From contig JACKAB010000007.1 in NCBI GenBank assembly GCA_020635285.1, positions 468,700 to 532,699 of the forward strand: a stretch of DNA of 64,000 nucleotides, written 5' to 3'. Under the pieces are notes generated by a model. The model searched no databases and was not told the DNA's origin. It was given only the letters and a program-made list of their open reading frames with translations. The position numbers were made by a program, and so were the translations under genes. Positions within the stretch are counted from its first letter, which is position 1. The number at the start of each line of letters is the position of its first letter. This DNA comes from Ignavibacteriales bacterium (GTDB taxonomy: Bacteria > Bacteroidota > Ignavibacteria > Ignavibacteriales > Melioribacteraceae). Of this stretch, positions 10,480 to 20,127 are shown in pieces.

Positions 10480-10718
10480 ATCTACATCACAAGCTTTTGT
10501 TAAGTAAATGCAAAATTTAGATATATCAATGATAGAAGAAAAATTTAGAAATCAACAAAATCGATAAATTTCGGCAACTATACCTTCAGAACAATTTACA
10601 AATTGTTTTTGTTTTCTAATTGAATAGGCACAAATGGTGATTCACCTAATTTTCGAAATTCTTCATTAGTCAGTTTTTGATTTATTTTGCACTTCTTATT
10701 TTTGCGAATATTTTGCAT
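10480..10718 (-). pseudogene. Degraded copy of the Crp/Fnr gene
   Basis: Similar to 7820-8062 with very many small insertions and deletions (for example TTTCGGCAA, ACAAATTGTTTT, TCTAATTGAATAGGCACAAA, then TTCTTCATTAGTCAGTTTTTG). No frame survives. Similarity fades towards lower coordinates. It directly precedes the degraded DoxX copy in the same order as the intact pair. Confidence 0.7.
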
Positions 10719-10734
10719 ACCCTTTGATGACTTG

Positions 10735-11211
10735 TTAGCGGTTTTTTATTTGTTTGAAATAAATTAGAATCATATTTATAGAAAATAGAAAAAATCAATA
10801 AATATTTAAACTCTAACACCATTTAAAAAGAACAAAGTGAGTTAAAGGAACCTTGATTGAAAAGTGCACCATGATAAAATGCCCCATTATTAAATATGAA
10901 AATAATAATCCAACCAAGTGATACTTTTAATATTCTCTTGTGTCAATAAACAAGATTGCAGCAGCTAGATGATGATAATTTTTAATTGCCCAAGCCAAAA
11001 TTATTACAAAATAGAAAAATCCTACTTATTTAAATAAAGGTTGCCAAAATCTGTTATTCCTCCGTTAAACATTCCTCCTACACTATAAAGCTATTAAAAT
11101 AAGAATAATACTGGAAATCGTAGTAAAAATGTGTTGTTAAATATTCTCCTTGTATATTTATTTGCAAAAAATTGTATTTAATTGCCCACTTTCATTTTGT
11201 TTGTTTGTCAT
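10735..11211 (-). pseudogene. Degraded copy of the DoxX-like gene
   Basis: Aligns with 8078-8533 at an offset of about 2.65 kb but carries many 1-5 base indels, so no frame is open. The start codon with the AGGTG site and the region around TGTTATTCCTCCGTTAAACA are preserved. Damage is much heavier than in the glutaminase copy and increases towards the junction at 10.2-10.5 kb. Confidence 0.8.
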
Positions 11212-11499
11212 ATAACACCTCAAAGTATAAATCGTAAATATTATTTCTACTCTATTTGTTTTTTAATGTAAAACACTAATTGTCTAGCGTAATGATCAAC
11301 TACCATTTTATTGTACTGCAATAATAACAATTTAAGATTGTTTTTATTAGTTTACTATGGATTGCCCGTTAAAATTTAATTTTGAATTTTATAAAAAATA
11401 TATAAATAAATCTATTTCAGGAAGTTCTATTATCAAAAAATTATAACGAGCTAACAATATTCAAATCATTTAACAATTTTATTATAAATAAAATAAGTA
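11212..11499. repeat. Second copy of the non-coding half of the mosaic repeat
   Basis: Matches 8534-8823 almost base for base with scattered indels; the palindrome at 8608-8624 is destroyed here (CTAGCGTAATGATCAACT). It contains no gene. Confidence 0.7.
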
Positions 11500-11653
11500 A
11501 AGCCAATAGAATCATCAGTATTTATAAATGGAATGGTTAAATTAGATCCTCGTTTACCATTTGGCGGAGTTAAACTTTCTGGTTATGGAAGAGTACTTTT
11601 TCATTTTGGAATTTAAAGAATTTGTAAATATCAAAACTGTTTGGGTGAAATAG
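11500..11653 (+). pseudogene. Displaced 3' end of the aldehyde dehydrogenase gene, copy 2
   Basis: Same variant as copy 1 (shares TTAGATCCTCG and GGTTATGGAAGAGTACTT) but with a short deletion near 11515 and an extra T near 11611, so the frame is not open. The downstream flank of copy 1 is also present with insertions, and the sequence then continues into the intact glutaminase. Confidence 0.8.
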
Positions 11654-11891
11654 ATTGGTTCTATAATAAAATTTGATAACGATTAGATACAAATTTTTTC
11701 ATGTTGGATGTTTTCAATTTAATGTCTTATAAATAGCAATACTTTTAATGTGGGAAAAATTATTTTTGAATTCTCATAAACGATTATTTTATTGACTATT
11801 ATTGATATTAAGTCATGTTACATGCATAAATTTCACAAAGTATTTTCTCTTATTTAATAAAAATTATAGTATCTGTTGTATGCTGTTTTAA

Positions 11892-12806
11892 CTAAAATAT
11901 TGATAATTGAGATTCTGTTGTAAACTCCTCAAGAAACCTCATTCCTTTATATGAATTTCCTTTTTTATTCAACCTTGGACTCCAAACAGCAATAGCGTAT
12001 TGATTTGGATGAATTGCTATAATTCCTCCGCCAACTCCGCTTTTTCCAGGAAGCCCAACTTTAAAGGAGAATTCTCCAGATTCGTCATAAAATCCACAAG
12101 TTTGCATTAGTGCATTTATCCTTTTTGATTGACTTTTGGTTAGTATCATGTGGTTATCAATCATTGATGAACCATGGTTTGCTAAAAATAAGAATAAGTC
12201 AGAAAGTTCTTTACAATTCATTTCAAGGGAACAAAGGTCAAAATAGAAATCAAGAACATCAGAAGGTTCATTTTGGATATTTCCAAATGATTTGATGAAA
12301 TTACATAATGCTATATTTCTAAAACCCACTTTTTTTTCTGACTTAGCTATTTTATCTGAATAATTTATTTCTGAATTGTTAGAAATACTCCTAACAAAAT
12401 TTAAAAAATCTTCTTTTGGATTTTCTAAATTGCTTATAAGAATATCCGAAATTACGATTGCTCCAGCATTTATAAATGGATTTCTAGGTATGCCATTATC
12501 TGCTTCAAGTTGAACCAGGGAATTAAATGCAGTTCCGGAAGGTTCTACTCCAACTCTCTCCCATATTTTCTTATCAAGAATACGGTATGCCATGCAAAGT
12601 GAAAGTACTTTTGCTATACTCTGAATCGAGAATTTATCATAGCAATTCCCAATACCGAAATTATTTTGATTAATTGTTGATATATGTACTCCAAAATTTT
12701 CTGGATCTACATTTGCTAATTCAGGAATGTAAGATGCTAATTCTCCTTCATCATCTATACTTTTGATTTTTTCGTAGATCTCTTGAATTATTTCTTTATT
12801 ATTCAC
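11892..12806 (-). CDS. glsA: Glutaminase (glsA)
   Basis: A 304-residue beta-lactamase-fold glutaminase converting L-glutamine to glutamate and ammonia in the cytoplasm; length is typical. Visible motifs are the SxxK active site FSIQSIAK (about 59-66), the EPSGTAFNS and NPFINAGAI segments, and the C-terminal GLPGKSGVGGGI loop. The start is GTG at 12806 with GGAG 6 bases upstream; the nearby upstream ATG runs into a stop at once. It stands alone on the minus strand between two aldehyde dehydrogenase tails. A second broken copy lies at 9210-10129. Confidence 0.92.
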   Translation of the reverse strand: MNNKEIIQEIYEKIKSIDDEGELASYIPELANVDPENFGVHISTINQNNFGIGNCYDKFSIQSIAKVLSLCMAYRILDKKIWERVGVEPSGTAFNSLVQLEADNGIPRNPFINAGAIVISDILISNLENPKEDFLNFVRSISNNSEINYSDKIAKSEKKVGFRNIALCNFIKSFGNIQNEPSDVLDFYFDLCSLEMNCKELSDLFLFLANHGSSMIDNHMILTKSQSKRINALMQTCGFYDESGEFSFKVGLPGKSGVGGGIIAIHPNQYAIAVWSPRLNKKGNSYKGMRFLEEFTTESQLSIF

Positions 12807-13009
12807 TATTCTCCATTTTAATTCTATAAAACTTATTTTTTCTCATCATAGAAATTAAAAATTATTAATGATAGTTCGTAGCTAATAGTTTGTTAAAAAT
12901 TAAGTTTGTGTTTATAAGATAAATAAATAAAACTATTACAGTAAGCTCTATGCCCTCTAAAATAAAACAAATAACTATCCACAAATTTCAGTTTAATAAA
13001 TTTAAAAAA
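12807..13009. repeat. Diverged third copy of the non-coding half of the mosaic repeat
   Basis: After the glutaminase upstream region, the stretch from about 12880 resembles 8670-8770 at roughly three bases in four (AAATAAATAAAACTATTACAG against ATAAATAAATCTATTTCAGG). No gene is present. It leads into the third aldehyde dehydrogenase tail. Confidence 0.5.
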
Positions 13010-13096
13010 TTGGGGGAGTTAAAATTTCCGGATTTGATTGAGAATTATCTCATTCTGGAATTAAAGAAATTGTAAATATCAAAACAGTTTAGGTGG
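13010..13096 (+). pseudogene. Displaced 3' end of the aldehyde dehydrogenase gene, copy 3 (short and diverged)
   Basis: TTGGGGGAGTTAAAATTTCC through TGTAAATATCAAAACAGTTTAG corresponds to the last 27-28 codons of the dehydrogenase (GGVKISGF, then SHSGIKEI, NIKTV), with TGA and TAG stops inside. Flanking similarity continues to the ATTGG and CTTGTAGC stretch downstream. It is clearly older than copies 1 and 2. Confidence 0.75.
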
Positions 13097-13254
13097 TATT
13101 GATTGGAGATAATCTCTTGTAGCTATTTTAACGTTGATTATTGTGTGGGGCAATGAACTTCAATATAATAAAACTTTAGTTTATTTTTTTGTTCACTTTT
13201 ATTCACCTGTCACACTTAAAGCAATTGTTTTGGTAATGTTTTTTGTCCGTCTTT

Positions 13255-13620
13255 CTAAGATGTTCGAAATATCTTTTCCATCTTTCGGCCCTTAGCTAAT
13301 TCGTCCACTAACTTGTCTAAATACCTTACTTGTTGAGTTAGTGGGTTTGTAATTTCTTCTACCCGATATCCGCAAATTACCCCAGTAATTAAGTGAGCAT
13401 TTTTATTTAAGGTTGCATCATGAAAAAATTGTTCAAAAGTCACTTTTTCTTTTATGAGATTTTTCAACATATCTCCATCATAATTTGTCAGCCACTCGAT
13501 TACCTGATGTAATTCTTCTTTTGTTCTGCCTTTCTTCTCCACCTTTGTCAAATAGTGGGGGTAAACTGATGCAAATGTCATTTTTGCAATACGTTCATCA
13601 TGTTTATGTGTTGTTTTCAT
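13255..13620 (-). CDS. DUF2200 family protein
   Basis: A 121-residue soluble protein beginning MKTTHKHDERIAKMTFASVY and containing VITG-type VICGYRVEEI and LDKLVDELAKGRKMEKI, which matches the DUF2200 family as I know it. The function is unknown; the family is scattered in Bacteroidota and Firmicutes, often as a single-gene accessory insertion. The gene is intact and is the last of the accessory block after the third dehydrogenase tail. No partner gene is evident. Confidence 0.75.
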   Translation of the reverse strand: MKTTHKHDERIAKMTFASVYPHYLTKVEKKGRTKEELHQVIEWLTNYDGDMLKNLIKEKVTFEQFFHDATLNKNAHLITGVICGYRVEEITNPLTQQVRYLDKLVDELAKGRKMEKIFRTS

Positions 13621-13915
13621 AATTTAATCTCTATCATTTCTAATTTCTTAATTATTAATAAAGAATTCGACAATGCAATGTAAGGGGTTTCAAAACTTGC
13701 AATTTTGCATATCCCCGTATGTTTGTTGCAGTTATTTACATTATTCTCATAAGTACAAATTGCATATAGCAAATGTTAGAATTAAAATTTGTTTACCCAA
13801 AATAATTTTCAGAATATTTGGTTTTAACTGAATCAAATTTATAAAGATTATTTAGCTTATATAAATTGAGATTTAACGCATTCCGAAATAAAATTACTAA
13901 AAAGTATTATAATTA

Positions 13916-16792
13916 CTATTCTATCTTTGATGATGCTGGACCAATATATGATTCTTTCAAACCGCCTAAATCAATAATCACTTTTTGAATTATTACACCT
14001 GGATCCTCAGCAAATAATTTAAGTGTATGTCTGCCAGGTTTATCAAGAAAAACTTTTACAGTATCTATTGCACTGTTGCGAATTACGTTGTTTGCCCAAT
14101 TCATAGAATATTCTTTAACATCATTACTTTGAGTAATATAATCCAATTCATCAAGCTGTATTCCATAGCGAATACTATGCTCTTTATCTTTAGCAAATAT
14201 TGGCAGTGAATAAATAAAAATTGTAGCTGATCCAGAACTGAAGCTATAAAAATCATAATCAACATGAGATTCAGCACCGTCATCAAATTTGGCATGACCA
14301 AGTTGTAATGAAGAATTACTATATCCTAATCCTTCAATAACTTGAAAGTGAATGCTGCCATTTTCATTTTTTCTGTTAAAGTCAGCTGGGGAAATACTTA
14401 TAACTCCGTTATTTTCAACAAATAAATTTGAGAGTTCCCTAATAGTTGGAGATTCAGGATTAAAAACAGAAACAATTAATTTTTCATTTATTTTTCCACT
14501 AGTAATTAAAATTTCACCATTAACAGATTGGCCAGTAGGAACTGAATTCCAGTCAATAGATACATTAATTCTTTCTTGTGTAATTATTTCGCCATTTGTT
14601 GAACTAAGCCTAATCCAATCATCCGATAGTTCAGCTTTCCATGTAAACGGCTTTCTGCCCTTATTATATATTTCAAAAAAGTAACTAGATTGAAAATATT
14701 TACTGAATTGAGGTATTTGAAGTTGGTCAATCATGTCACTTTTCTGACCTTCAACATATATACCTATTTCTGAAGTATTAGGTAATTCTATTTGTTTTGT
14801 TGGTGGAAGTTGTTCCTCAGGTAGAAATCCTGGAGCTGTCATCATTCCATTCCATTTACCTGAAAGAAGACTATTGTAATGCTGTGTAAGTAAAGCAAGG
14901 CTATCTTTATAATTTTTTACATCAATAGCTAATGAATTGGTAAGTGATCTTTGTTGATCTGCATACCAGCGATTCTTTTGTGCAATTAACATTTCATGAT
15001 TATACAATGAAGAGCCCTTTACCGGATAGTATACCAATTCAAAAAATGAAGGTTGATATTCTATCGGTAAACTTTCCAAAATTGTTTTAGCTTTTTTAGA
15101 AATTGAATTATAATCCCTCAATCTTTTTTCAGCTTCATTATAATTTGCGAATGAAAAATCTGTATCTTTTATAGAATCGCGACTGAACAAACTATTCCAT
15201 CGGAAGTCCCATGTCATGTACTCTGGTTTTCTCGTAAATCCATGGTAATAGTATCTATTCAAGATATAAGAAATATCTGTCGTGTATTGGTTTCCAAAAA
15301 TATCAGTTAACAGTTTTACTTGATATTGATTTATGTTTTCGAAATTAAATTCATCAATATTCCAAGCCATATCCAGAAATAATTGCATTCCCAACTCACC
15401 TGGTTTAATATCACCGACATTTACTAACCAATACTTATCAGCTCCAAGCGAATAAGCTTTATTGAGTTCTTCATACATTAAAGCTGGGGGGGTAGTATTT
15501 AGCCAAAGGTAATCATTCGGCCAACCCAAATAAGAAATATGATAATAAATGCCAGATCCACCTTTTCTTTTTTGTTCTTTTTTGTCACTTAGTTTTTTGA
15601 TATAACCATAATTATCATCAGGCCAAACAATTGTGATGTCTTCTGGTAAGTCTAAACCTTGTTCATAAATACTAAGTACCTCTTTATAAGGCACAAATAT
15701 TTGAGGAACTTCTGTTAGCGGTTTATCAATATGTTTCGACAAAATAGCTCTTTGATCTTTAACAGCTTCTGCAAGTAATTTAAATTTTTGTTCTTCCGAA
15801 TCAGCTTTCATCCCTTCATCATGCATTCCACGCAATGCAATTGTATAAATATTATCGTTATTGCATGCTTGCTTAACGCGGTTATCAAGCACTCTAATTA
15901 TTTCTTCTTTATTTGTTGCATAGTTCCATTCACCTTGTTTCTTCTTATCCCATTCACTAGCGTTGTTGTATAGTAGAGGTTCGCAATGAGCAGTTGAAAT
16001 TATTATTCCATAATTATTCGCCATTTCCATATTTCCGGGAACCGTGAAAAAAGCTTTTGTACATTCATGCATAGCAGGAGCAAGCATATTTCCTTTTAAG
16101 CGTAAGACTAATTCAAATATTTTTTCATATGTGTTTGGACCAATATCATTTAATTTCGGATCTAATTTTTTTGACGCCCATGGATGTAAACCCCAATCTT
16201 CATCATTGAGAAAGATTCCACGATACTTTACAGAAGGAGGATTTGATAAGAATCTACCTTTCTTAATATAAAGTTCCTTGTTTTTTTTAATTGGTACATC
16301 AGCCCAGTAATACCAAGGCGAAACGCCAATATTCTTTGAGAGTGTAAAAACACCATAAGCTGTTCCTCGTCTATCACTTCCAACAATTACTAATGCTTGT
16401 GGAACATTTGCGAAGGGTTTCTCAATAGTTTGAATAATAAAACGTTCCCATTTATCTGTAATAGAAGAAACATCTAATTTATTTTCAGCAATTAGTTTAT
16501 CTATTAAATTGTTCTTTCCTATTGAGCCCACAATAATTAAATTACCATTTAATTGATCTCCACCTGAAATTAAATTTGGCTTTATGCCTGATACTCTATC
16601 GAGATCATTAGCAAGCAATGAAGCAGATTTTTGAACCAATGTTAAATCATTTTCATCGATGTAAATATTGACAGCCGATTTTTTTTGAACGATAGGGAAG
16701 TATTCAGTATCACTCTTAACATGATTGGTAATTTGAATTTGTGATAATAATAATTGTGGAAATAATAAAAAAAAGATTAATAGACTTTTCAT
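13916..16792 (-). CDS. Glycoside hydrolase family 115 (xylan alpha-1,2-glucuronidase)
   Basis: A 958-residue secreted enzyme with an N-terminal signal peptide (MKSLLIFFLLFPQLLLS). The GH115 core is recognisable from KYRGIFLNDEDWGLHPWA (about 193-210), GNMLAPAMHECTKAFF, ALRGMHDEGM, WPDDNYGYI and VNVGDIKPGELG. The C-terminal part is the beta-sandwich typical of the family. GH115 enzymes remove (4-O-methyl)glucuronic acid from glucuronoxylan. No T9SS sorting domain is present, so it is probably periplasmic or exported otherwise. It is followed upstream by a sugar isomerase-like gene on the same strand, which fits use of the released sugar. The frame is intact. Confidence 0.9.
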   Translation of the reverse strand: MKSLLIFFLLFPQLLLSQIQITNHVKSDTEYFPIVQKKSAVNIYIDENDLTLVQKSASLLANDLDRVSGIKPNLISGGDQLNGNLIIVGSIGKNNLIDKLIAENKLDVSSITDKWERFIIQTIEKPFANVPQALVIVGSDRRGTAYGVFTLSKNIGVSPWYYWADVPIKKNKELYIKKGRFLSNPPSVKYRGIFLNDEDWGLHPWASKKLDPKLNDIGPNTYEKIFELVLRLKGNMLAPAMHECTKAFFTVPGNMEMANNYGIIISTAHCEPLLYNNASEWDKKKQGEWNYATNKEEIIRVLDNRVKQACNNDNIYTIALRGMHDEGMKADSEEQKFKLLAEAVKDQRAILSKHIDKPLTEVPQIFVPYKEVLSIYEQGLDLPEDITIVWPDDNYGYIKKLSDKKEQKRKGGSGIYYHISYLGWPNDYLWLNTTPPALMYEELNKAYSLGADKYWLVNVGDIKPGELGMQLFLDMAWNIDEFNFENINQYQVKLLTDIFGNQYTTDISYILNRYYYHGFTRKPEYMTWDFRWNSLFSRDSIKDTDFSFANYNEAEKRLRDYNSISKKAKTILESLPIEYQPSFFELVYYPVKGSSLYNHEMLIAQKNRWYADQQRSLTNSLAIDVKNYKDSLALLTQHYNSLLSGKWNGMMTAPGFLPEEQLPPTKQIELPNTSEIGIYVEGQKSDMIDQLQIPQFSKYFQSSYFFEIYNKGRKPFTWKAELSDDWIRLSSTNGEIITQERINVSIDWNSVPTGQSVNGEILITSGKINEKLIVSVFNPESPTIRELSNLFVENNGVISISPADFNRKNENGSIHFQVIEGLGYSNSSLQLGHAKFDDGAESHVDYDFYSFSSGSATIFIYSLPIFAKDKEHSIRYGIQLDELDYITQSNDVKEYSMNWANNVIRNSAIDTVKVFLDKPGRHTLKLFAEDPGVIIQKVIIDLGGLKESYIGPASSKIE

Positions 16793-16835
16793 AAAAGAAC
16801 CAATGATAAAATTATATTTACCTTATTGTTAATAT

Positions 16836-17697
16836 TTAAGTAATAACTATTAATAATTTTATTGAAAAAAAATTATTTATATAATTGATGCTTTCTAACA
16901 TTGTCGATTCTGTTGTTTCTTCCATTAAAATTTCAATATGCGGCTTTCGGTTTCGGTTTCTTATTAAGTCGCATAATAATTTATAGTTTAACATTCCCTT
17001 GCCTGGAGCTACTTGTAACAATTCACCATCTTTTACTAAAAATCTTTTGCATGGAGAATCACAATTTTATCTCCAAATAAATTAAAAGATTCCTGCATCA
17101 CTTCATTTTGTCTTTCATAGTTATCAATATTTAATAGATTAACCGGATCGAAGATTACCTGCAAATTGTTGGATTCAATTTTATCAAGCATCTGTTTCAT
17201 TCTTTCCGGAGTAGAAATTACATGACTTGTAACACCTTCAATCCCAACAAAAACTCCAAATTTTTCAGCTTCTTCAACAAGTTCTTTTAAACTCTCGTAA
17301 AGCATCTGAAAAGCTTTATCTCCTTTATTATCAATATGAAATGAATAATCTGCGTTTAATGAACCAGTTTCGGTTCCAACAACACTGCAGCCAAAATCTC
17401 TTGCAAATCTTATGTGCTCTTTGAACACTTCAAGATTTTCCTTTCTTTGTTTCAGATTTGGATGTATGTAATTAAGATAAACACCCAACACAGAAATTTT
17501 AATATCACTTTTAAAAAGCACATCTCTAATATAACTGGCTAATCCGGGATTTAAAATTCCTTTAAGATCATCAATTCCTGCTATAGCTTTTTGAGAGTGC
17601 AAGTTGAATATATGATATATTATTCTTTTGAATTTTCCTTGCTAATTCCTCAACAGGTAATTTCCCAAAAATCATGTGCTCTAACTCCAATTAACAT
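16836..17697 (-). CDS. Sugar phosphate isomerase/epimerase (xylose isomerase-like TIM barrel; frameshifted)
   Basis: About 285 residues when repaired. It starts MLIGVRAHDFGKLPVEEL at 17697. Family features are VGTETGS, FVGIEGV, QVIFDPVNLLN and IVILHAKDF, with Glu, Asp and His positions expected for the metal site of AP-endonuclease family 2 barrels. Three indels break it: an extra T near 17666, an extra A near 17595 and a lost T near 17037. An odd RNRNRKPH repeat near 16950 suggests a further 6-base insertion. It lies 43 bases upstream of the GH115 start on the same strand, so a two-gene transcript is likely. The substrate is unknown; a uronate or pentose would fit the context. Confidence 0.75.
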
Positions 17698-18092
17698 ATA
17701 TTATTCCAATCCCTTAAAATTATTTGCTAAAAATCACATTTGCAAAATAAAATATTACTAAAACAAATATTTCTAGAAATACTAAATGAAAAAATATAAC
17801 CTTCAATATTTGTCTAAAAATTTTCTGATTATAAATAGCAATATAATTAATCTTTCAAACTCTATAAAACTATCATATTAATTTAAAATTTTATACAGAC
17901 ATGTGCACAAATAATGCAAGCCGGGTTCGCATATTTCTTGAAGCTATGTTGTGACTTACTTTGCACTTATCCATTTGAAGGCATACAATGTTGCTTATAC
18001 TGATAACTGATTGTATTTTTTTTTTGAAATATAAAAATAGGAATTGATATCTTTATACTATTACAAATAAATCATAAATAAATGAGAATACT
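17698..18092. other. Divergent intergenic region
   Basis: It separates the minus-strand isomerase/GH115 pair from the plus-strand FucU gene and should hold both promoters. It is AT-rich with one GC-richer island at about 17917-17960 (GCAAGCCGGGTTCGC). I see no open frame and no convincing promoter motif or RNA structure. Confidence 0.4.
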
Positions 18093-18532
18093 ATGTTAAA
18101 AAATATCCCATCAATTCTTTTTCGCCTGATTTATTAAAAGTACTAATGGAAATGGGTCATGGAGATGAAATACTTTTAGCAGATGGAAATTTTCCTTCTG
18201 CATCAATTGCTCAAAAGATTTATTAGACTGGATGGAAACTCTATCCCAGAAATATTAAATGCCAGTTTTGTTGTTTTTTCCTTTAGATACATATGTAGAA
18301 AAATCAGTATGAGTTAATAATGAAAGTTGTATCCACAGATAAGTTTGTACCTGAAGTTTGGAAAGACTATGTAACGATAATTAAAGATAGTGGAGAAAAA
18401 TTTACTGATTTTGAATATATAGAAAGATTTGAATTTTACAAAAGAGCTCAAAATGTTTATGCAGTTATTGCAACAAGCGAAACAGCACTATACGGAAATA
18501 TTATATTAAAGAAAGGTGTTGTAAACTCTTAA
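18093..18532 (+). pseudogene. fucU: L-fucose mutarotase (FucU/RbsD family), frameshifted
   Basis: The reconstructed product of about 143 residues starts MLKNIPSILSPDLLKVLMEM and contains GHGDEILLADGNFP, the family hallmark with its conserved His and Asp, and ends RAQNVYAVIATSETALYGNI, also typical. The family interconverts anomers of fucose or ribose. At least four small insertions break the first half (near 18118, 18220, 18262 and 18312); from 18320 the frame is intact. It precedes the nucleotidyltransferase-kinase gene by 27 bases, suggesting a shared sugar pathway. Confidence 0.8.
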
Positions 18533-18559
18533 AAAGAATAATTTATTTTAAGGATTTGT

Positions 18560-19716
18560 ATGGTAAAGAAAGTATTTGTTTCTGGATGTTTTGATATGCT
18601 GCACAGCGGACACGTAGCATTTTTAAAGAGGCCTCACAGTATGGTGATTTATACGTTGGGATTGGTTCAGATTCTACGATTAGATCATTGAAGGGACGAG
18701 ACACCATAAACAGTGAAAGAAAGAAAGATTGTATATGGTCAAATCAATTAAGTACGTTAAAAATGCTTTTTATTAATTCAGGTTCTGGAATTATGGACTT
18801 TGAAATTAATCTTAGGGAATTAAAACCAGATATTTTTGTTGTGAATGAAGACGGTTTTTCACCGATGAAAGAGGAATTATGTGACGAACTAAATATTGAA
18901 TTAAAAATTCTCAATAGAACTCCTGATATTGGATTACCTCCAAGATCTACTACTTCAATTCGATCATCTGATAATTGCATGCTGCCGTATAGGATTGATC
19001 TGGCTGGAACTTGGATCGATCAACCTTATGTTTCTAAATATCATCCGGGATGGGCAATTACTCTATCACTTGAACCAATAATTGAATATAACGAACGCTG
19101 TGGCATGGCAACATCAACACGAAATGCAGCGAAAAAAATATGGCCATATCATTTGCCAATGGATAATCCAGAAAAATTAGCAGAAATTTTGTTTAAGTTT
19201 GAAAACATTCCAGGATCAAAAATGATTCCGGAGCCCAGGATGCAATAGGTATATGCATGCCAGGTCTAGTAAGGCATTACTACAATAATAATTATTGGCC
19301 AGAAAAAATTTGAGTCTATACATGATGATTCGATCTTAACATGGCTTGAAGATCATTTAAGTATGGTATTATTATGGCCAAGAGAAGATGATTTGGATTT
19401 ACTTAAAGAAACTTTTTTGGATAGAACAAATGTTGCAAGTCTTGCCTCAGCTTCAGATAGAGCTTGGGAAGCAATAAAAGGTAAGGATATTAATAAATTT
19501 GCAAGTGCTTTTCTGGATTCGTTTAACGCTCAAACAAAGATGTTTCCAGCAATGCTTAATAATAAAGTTCACTCGGCTATTGATAAGTATAAATCCACTT
19601 CACTTGCTTGGAAATTGGCAGGAGCTGGCGGCGGCGGTTATTTAATATTGGTTTCAGAAAAACCACTTAATGACGCAATGAAAATAAAAATAAGAAGAAA
19701 GGGTATGGAATTTTGA
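18560..19716 (+). CDS. Cytidylyltransferase-like domain fused to a GHMP-type sugar kinase (frameshifted)
   Basis: About 385 residues after repair. The N-terminal 140 residues are a nucleotidyltransferase fold: FVSGCFDMLHSGHVAFFKEA carries the HxGH motif, and NSERK is the second signature. From about residue 140 a GHMP kinase begins (LPYRIDLAGTWIDQPYVSKY) with AGAGGGGYLILVSE near its end. The classical PxxxGLGSSA loop is not obvious; the nearest segment is GSKMIPGAQDAIGICMPGL. Indels lie near 18622 (lost T), 19232 (lost G) and 19309 (extra T). The start at 18560 has AAGGA 5 bases upstream. The order nucleotidyltransferase-GHMP kinase is unlike HldE (PfkB kinase first) or FKP. It probably phosphorylates and activates a sugar; the substrate is unknown, with fucose or a heptose as candidates given FucU next door. 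Confidence 0.7.
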
Positions 19717-19887
19717 TATATCTTTTATTCTTCAACAATTCTGTTTGGAAGAATTTCCATTTGTATGGTTTGACAAAAAGAATTTACAGCCTTTTGTTGT
19801 GTAAGTTTTTCCTCGTCATTATATCATTATATAACCAAAGATTTAATAAAAAATATGTTGCATAAATAAAGATGTAAAATTGTAGCG

Positions 19888-20127
19888 CTATTGATCATCC
19901 GGTAAAGAATTAAATTCTTTTCTCCTATTTTCAAACCATTCATTCAATGCTCCAGGAGTTTTCATAAGCTCTTGCATATCATTCATAGCCTTTAAATGGT
20001 CTACATCTCCCTTTTGAAACATTTCTATTCCATGTGCTTTACTCATTTCAGCAATTTCTTCAAAAGTATTTGCCTTAAACTTTTTATCACACGCTCCACC
20101 AAGTTGTTTGCAAGTCATTGTTTTCAT
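19888..20127 (-). CDS. DUF1059 family small protein
   Basis: A 79-residue protein beginning MKTMTCKQLGGACDKKFKAN and containing EEIAEMSKAHGIEMF and NEWFENRRKEFNSLP, all typical of DUF1059 proteins. The function is unknown; the conserved Cys pair near the N-terminus suggests metal or redox chemistry. The start has AAAGGAG 7 bases upstream. It is a single-gene unit, convergent with the kinase-fusion gene. Confidence 0.85.
   Translation of the reverse strand: MKTMTCKQLGGACDKKFKANTFEEIAEMSKAHGIEMFQKGDVDHLKAMNDMQELMKTPGALNEWFENRRKEFNSLPDDQ

Noticed and set aside
8600..13135. Diversity-generating retroelement or retron-like template/variable repeat pair
   Set aside because: Tail repeats are present, but there is no reverse transcriptase and changes are not A-specific.
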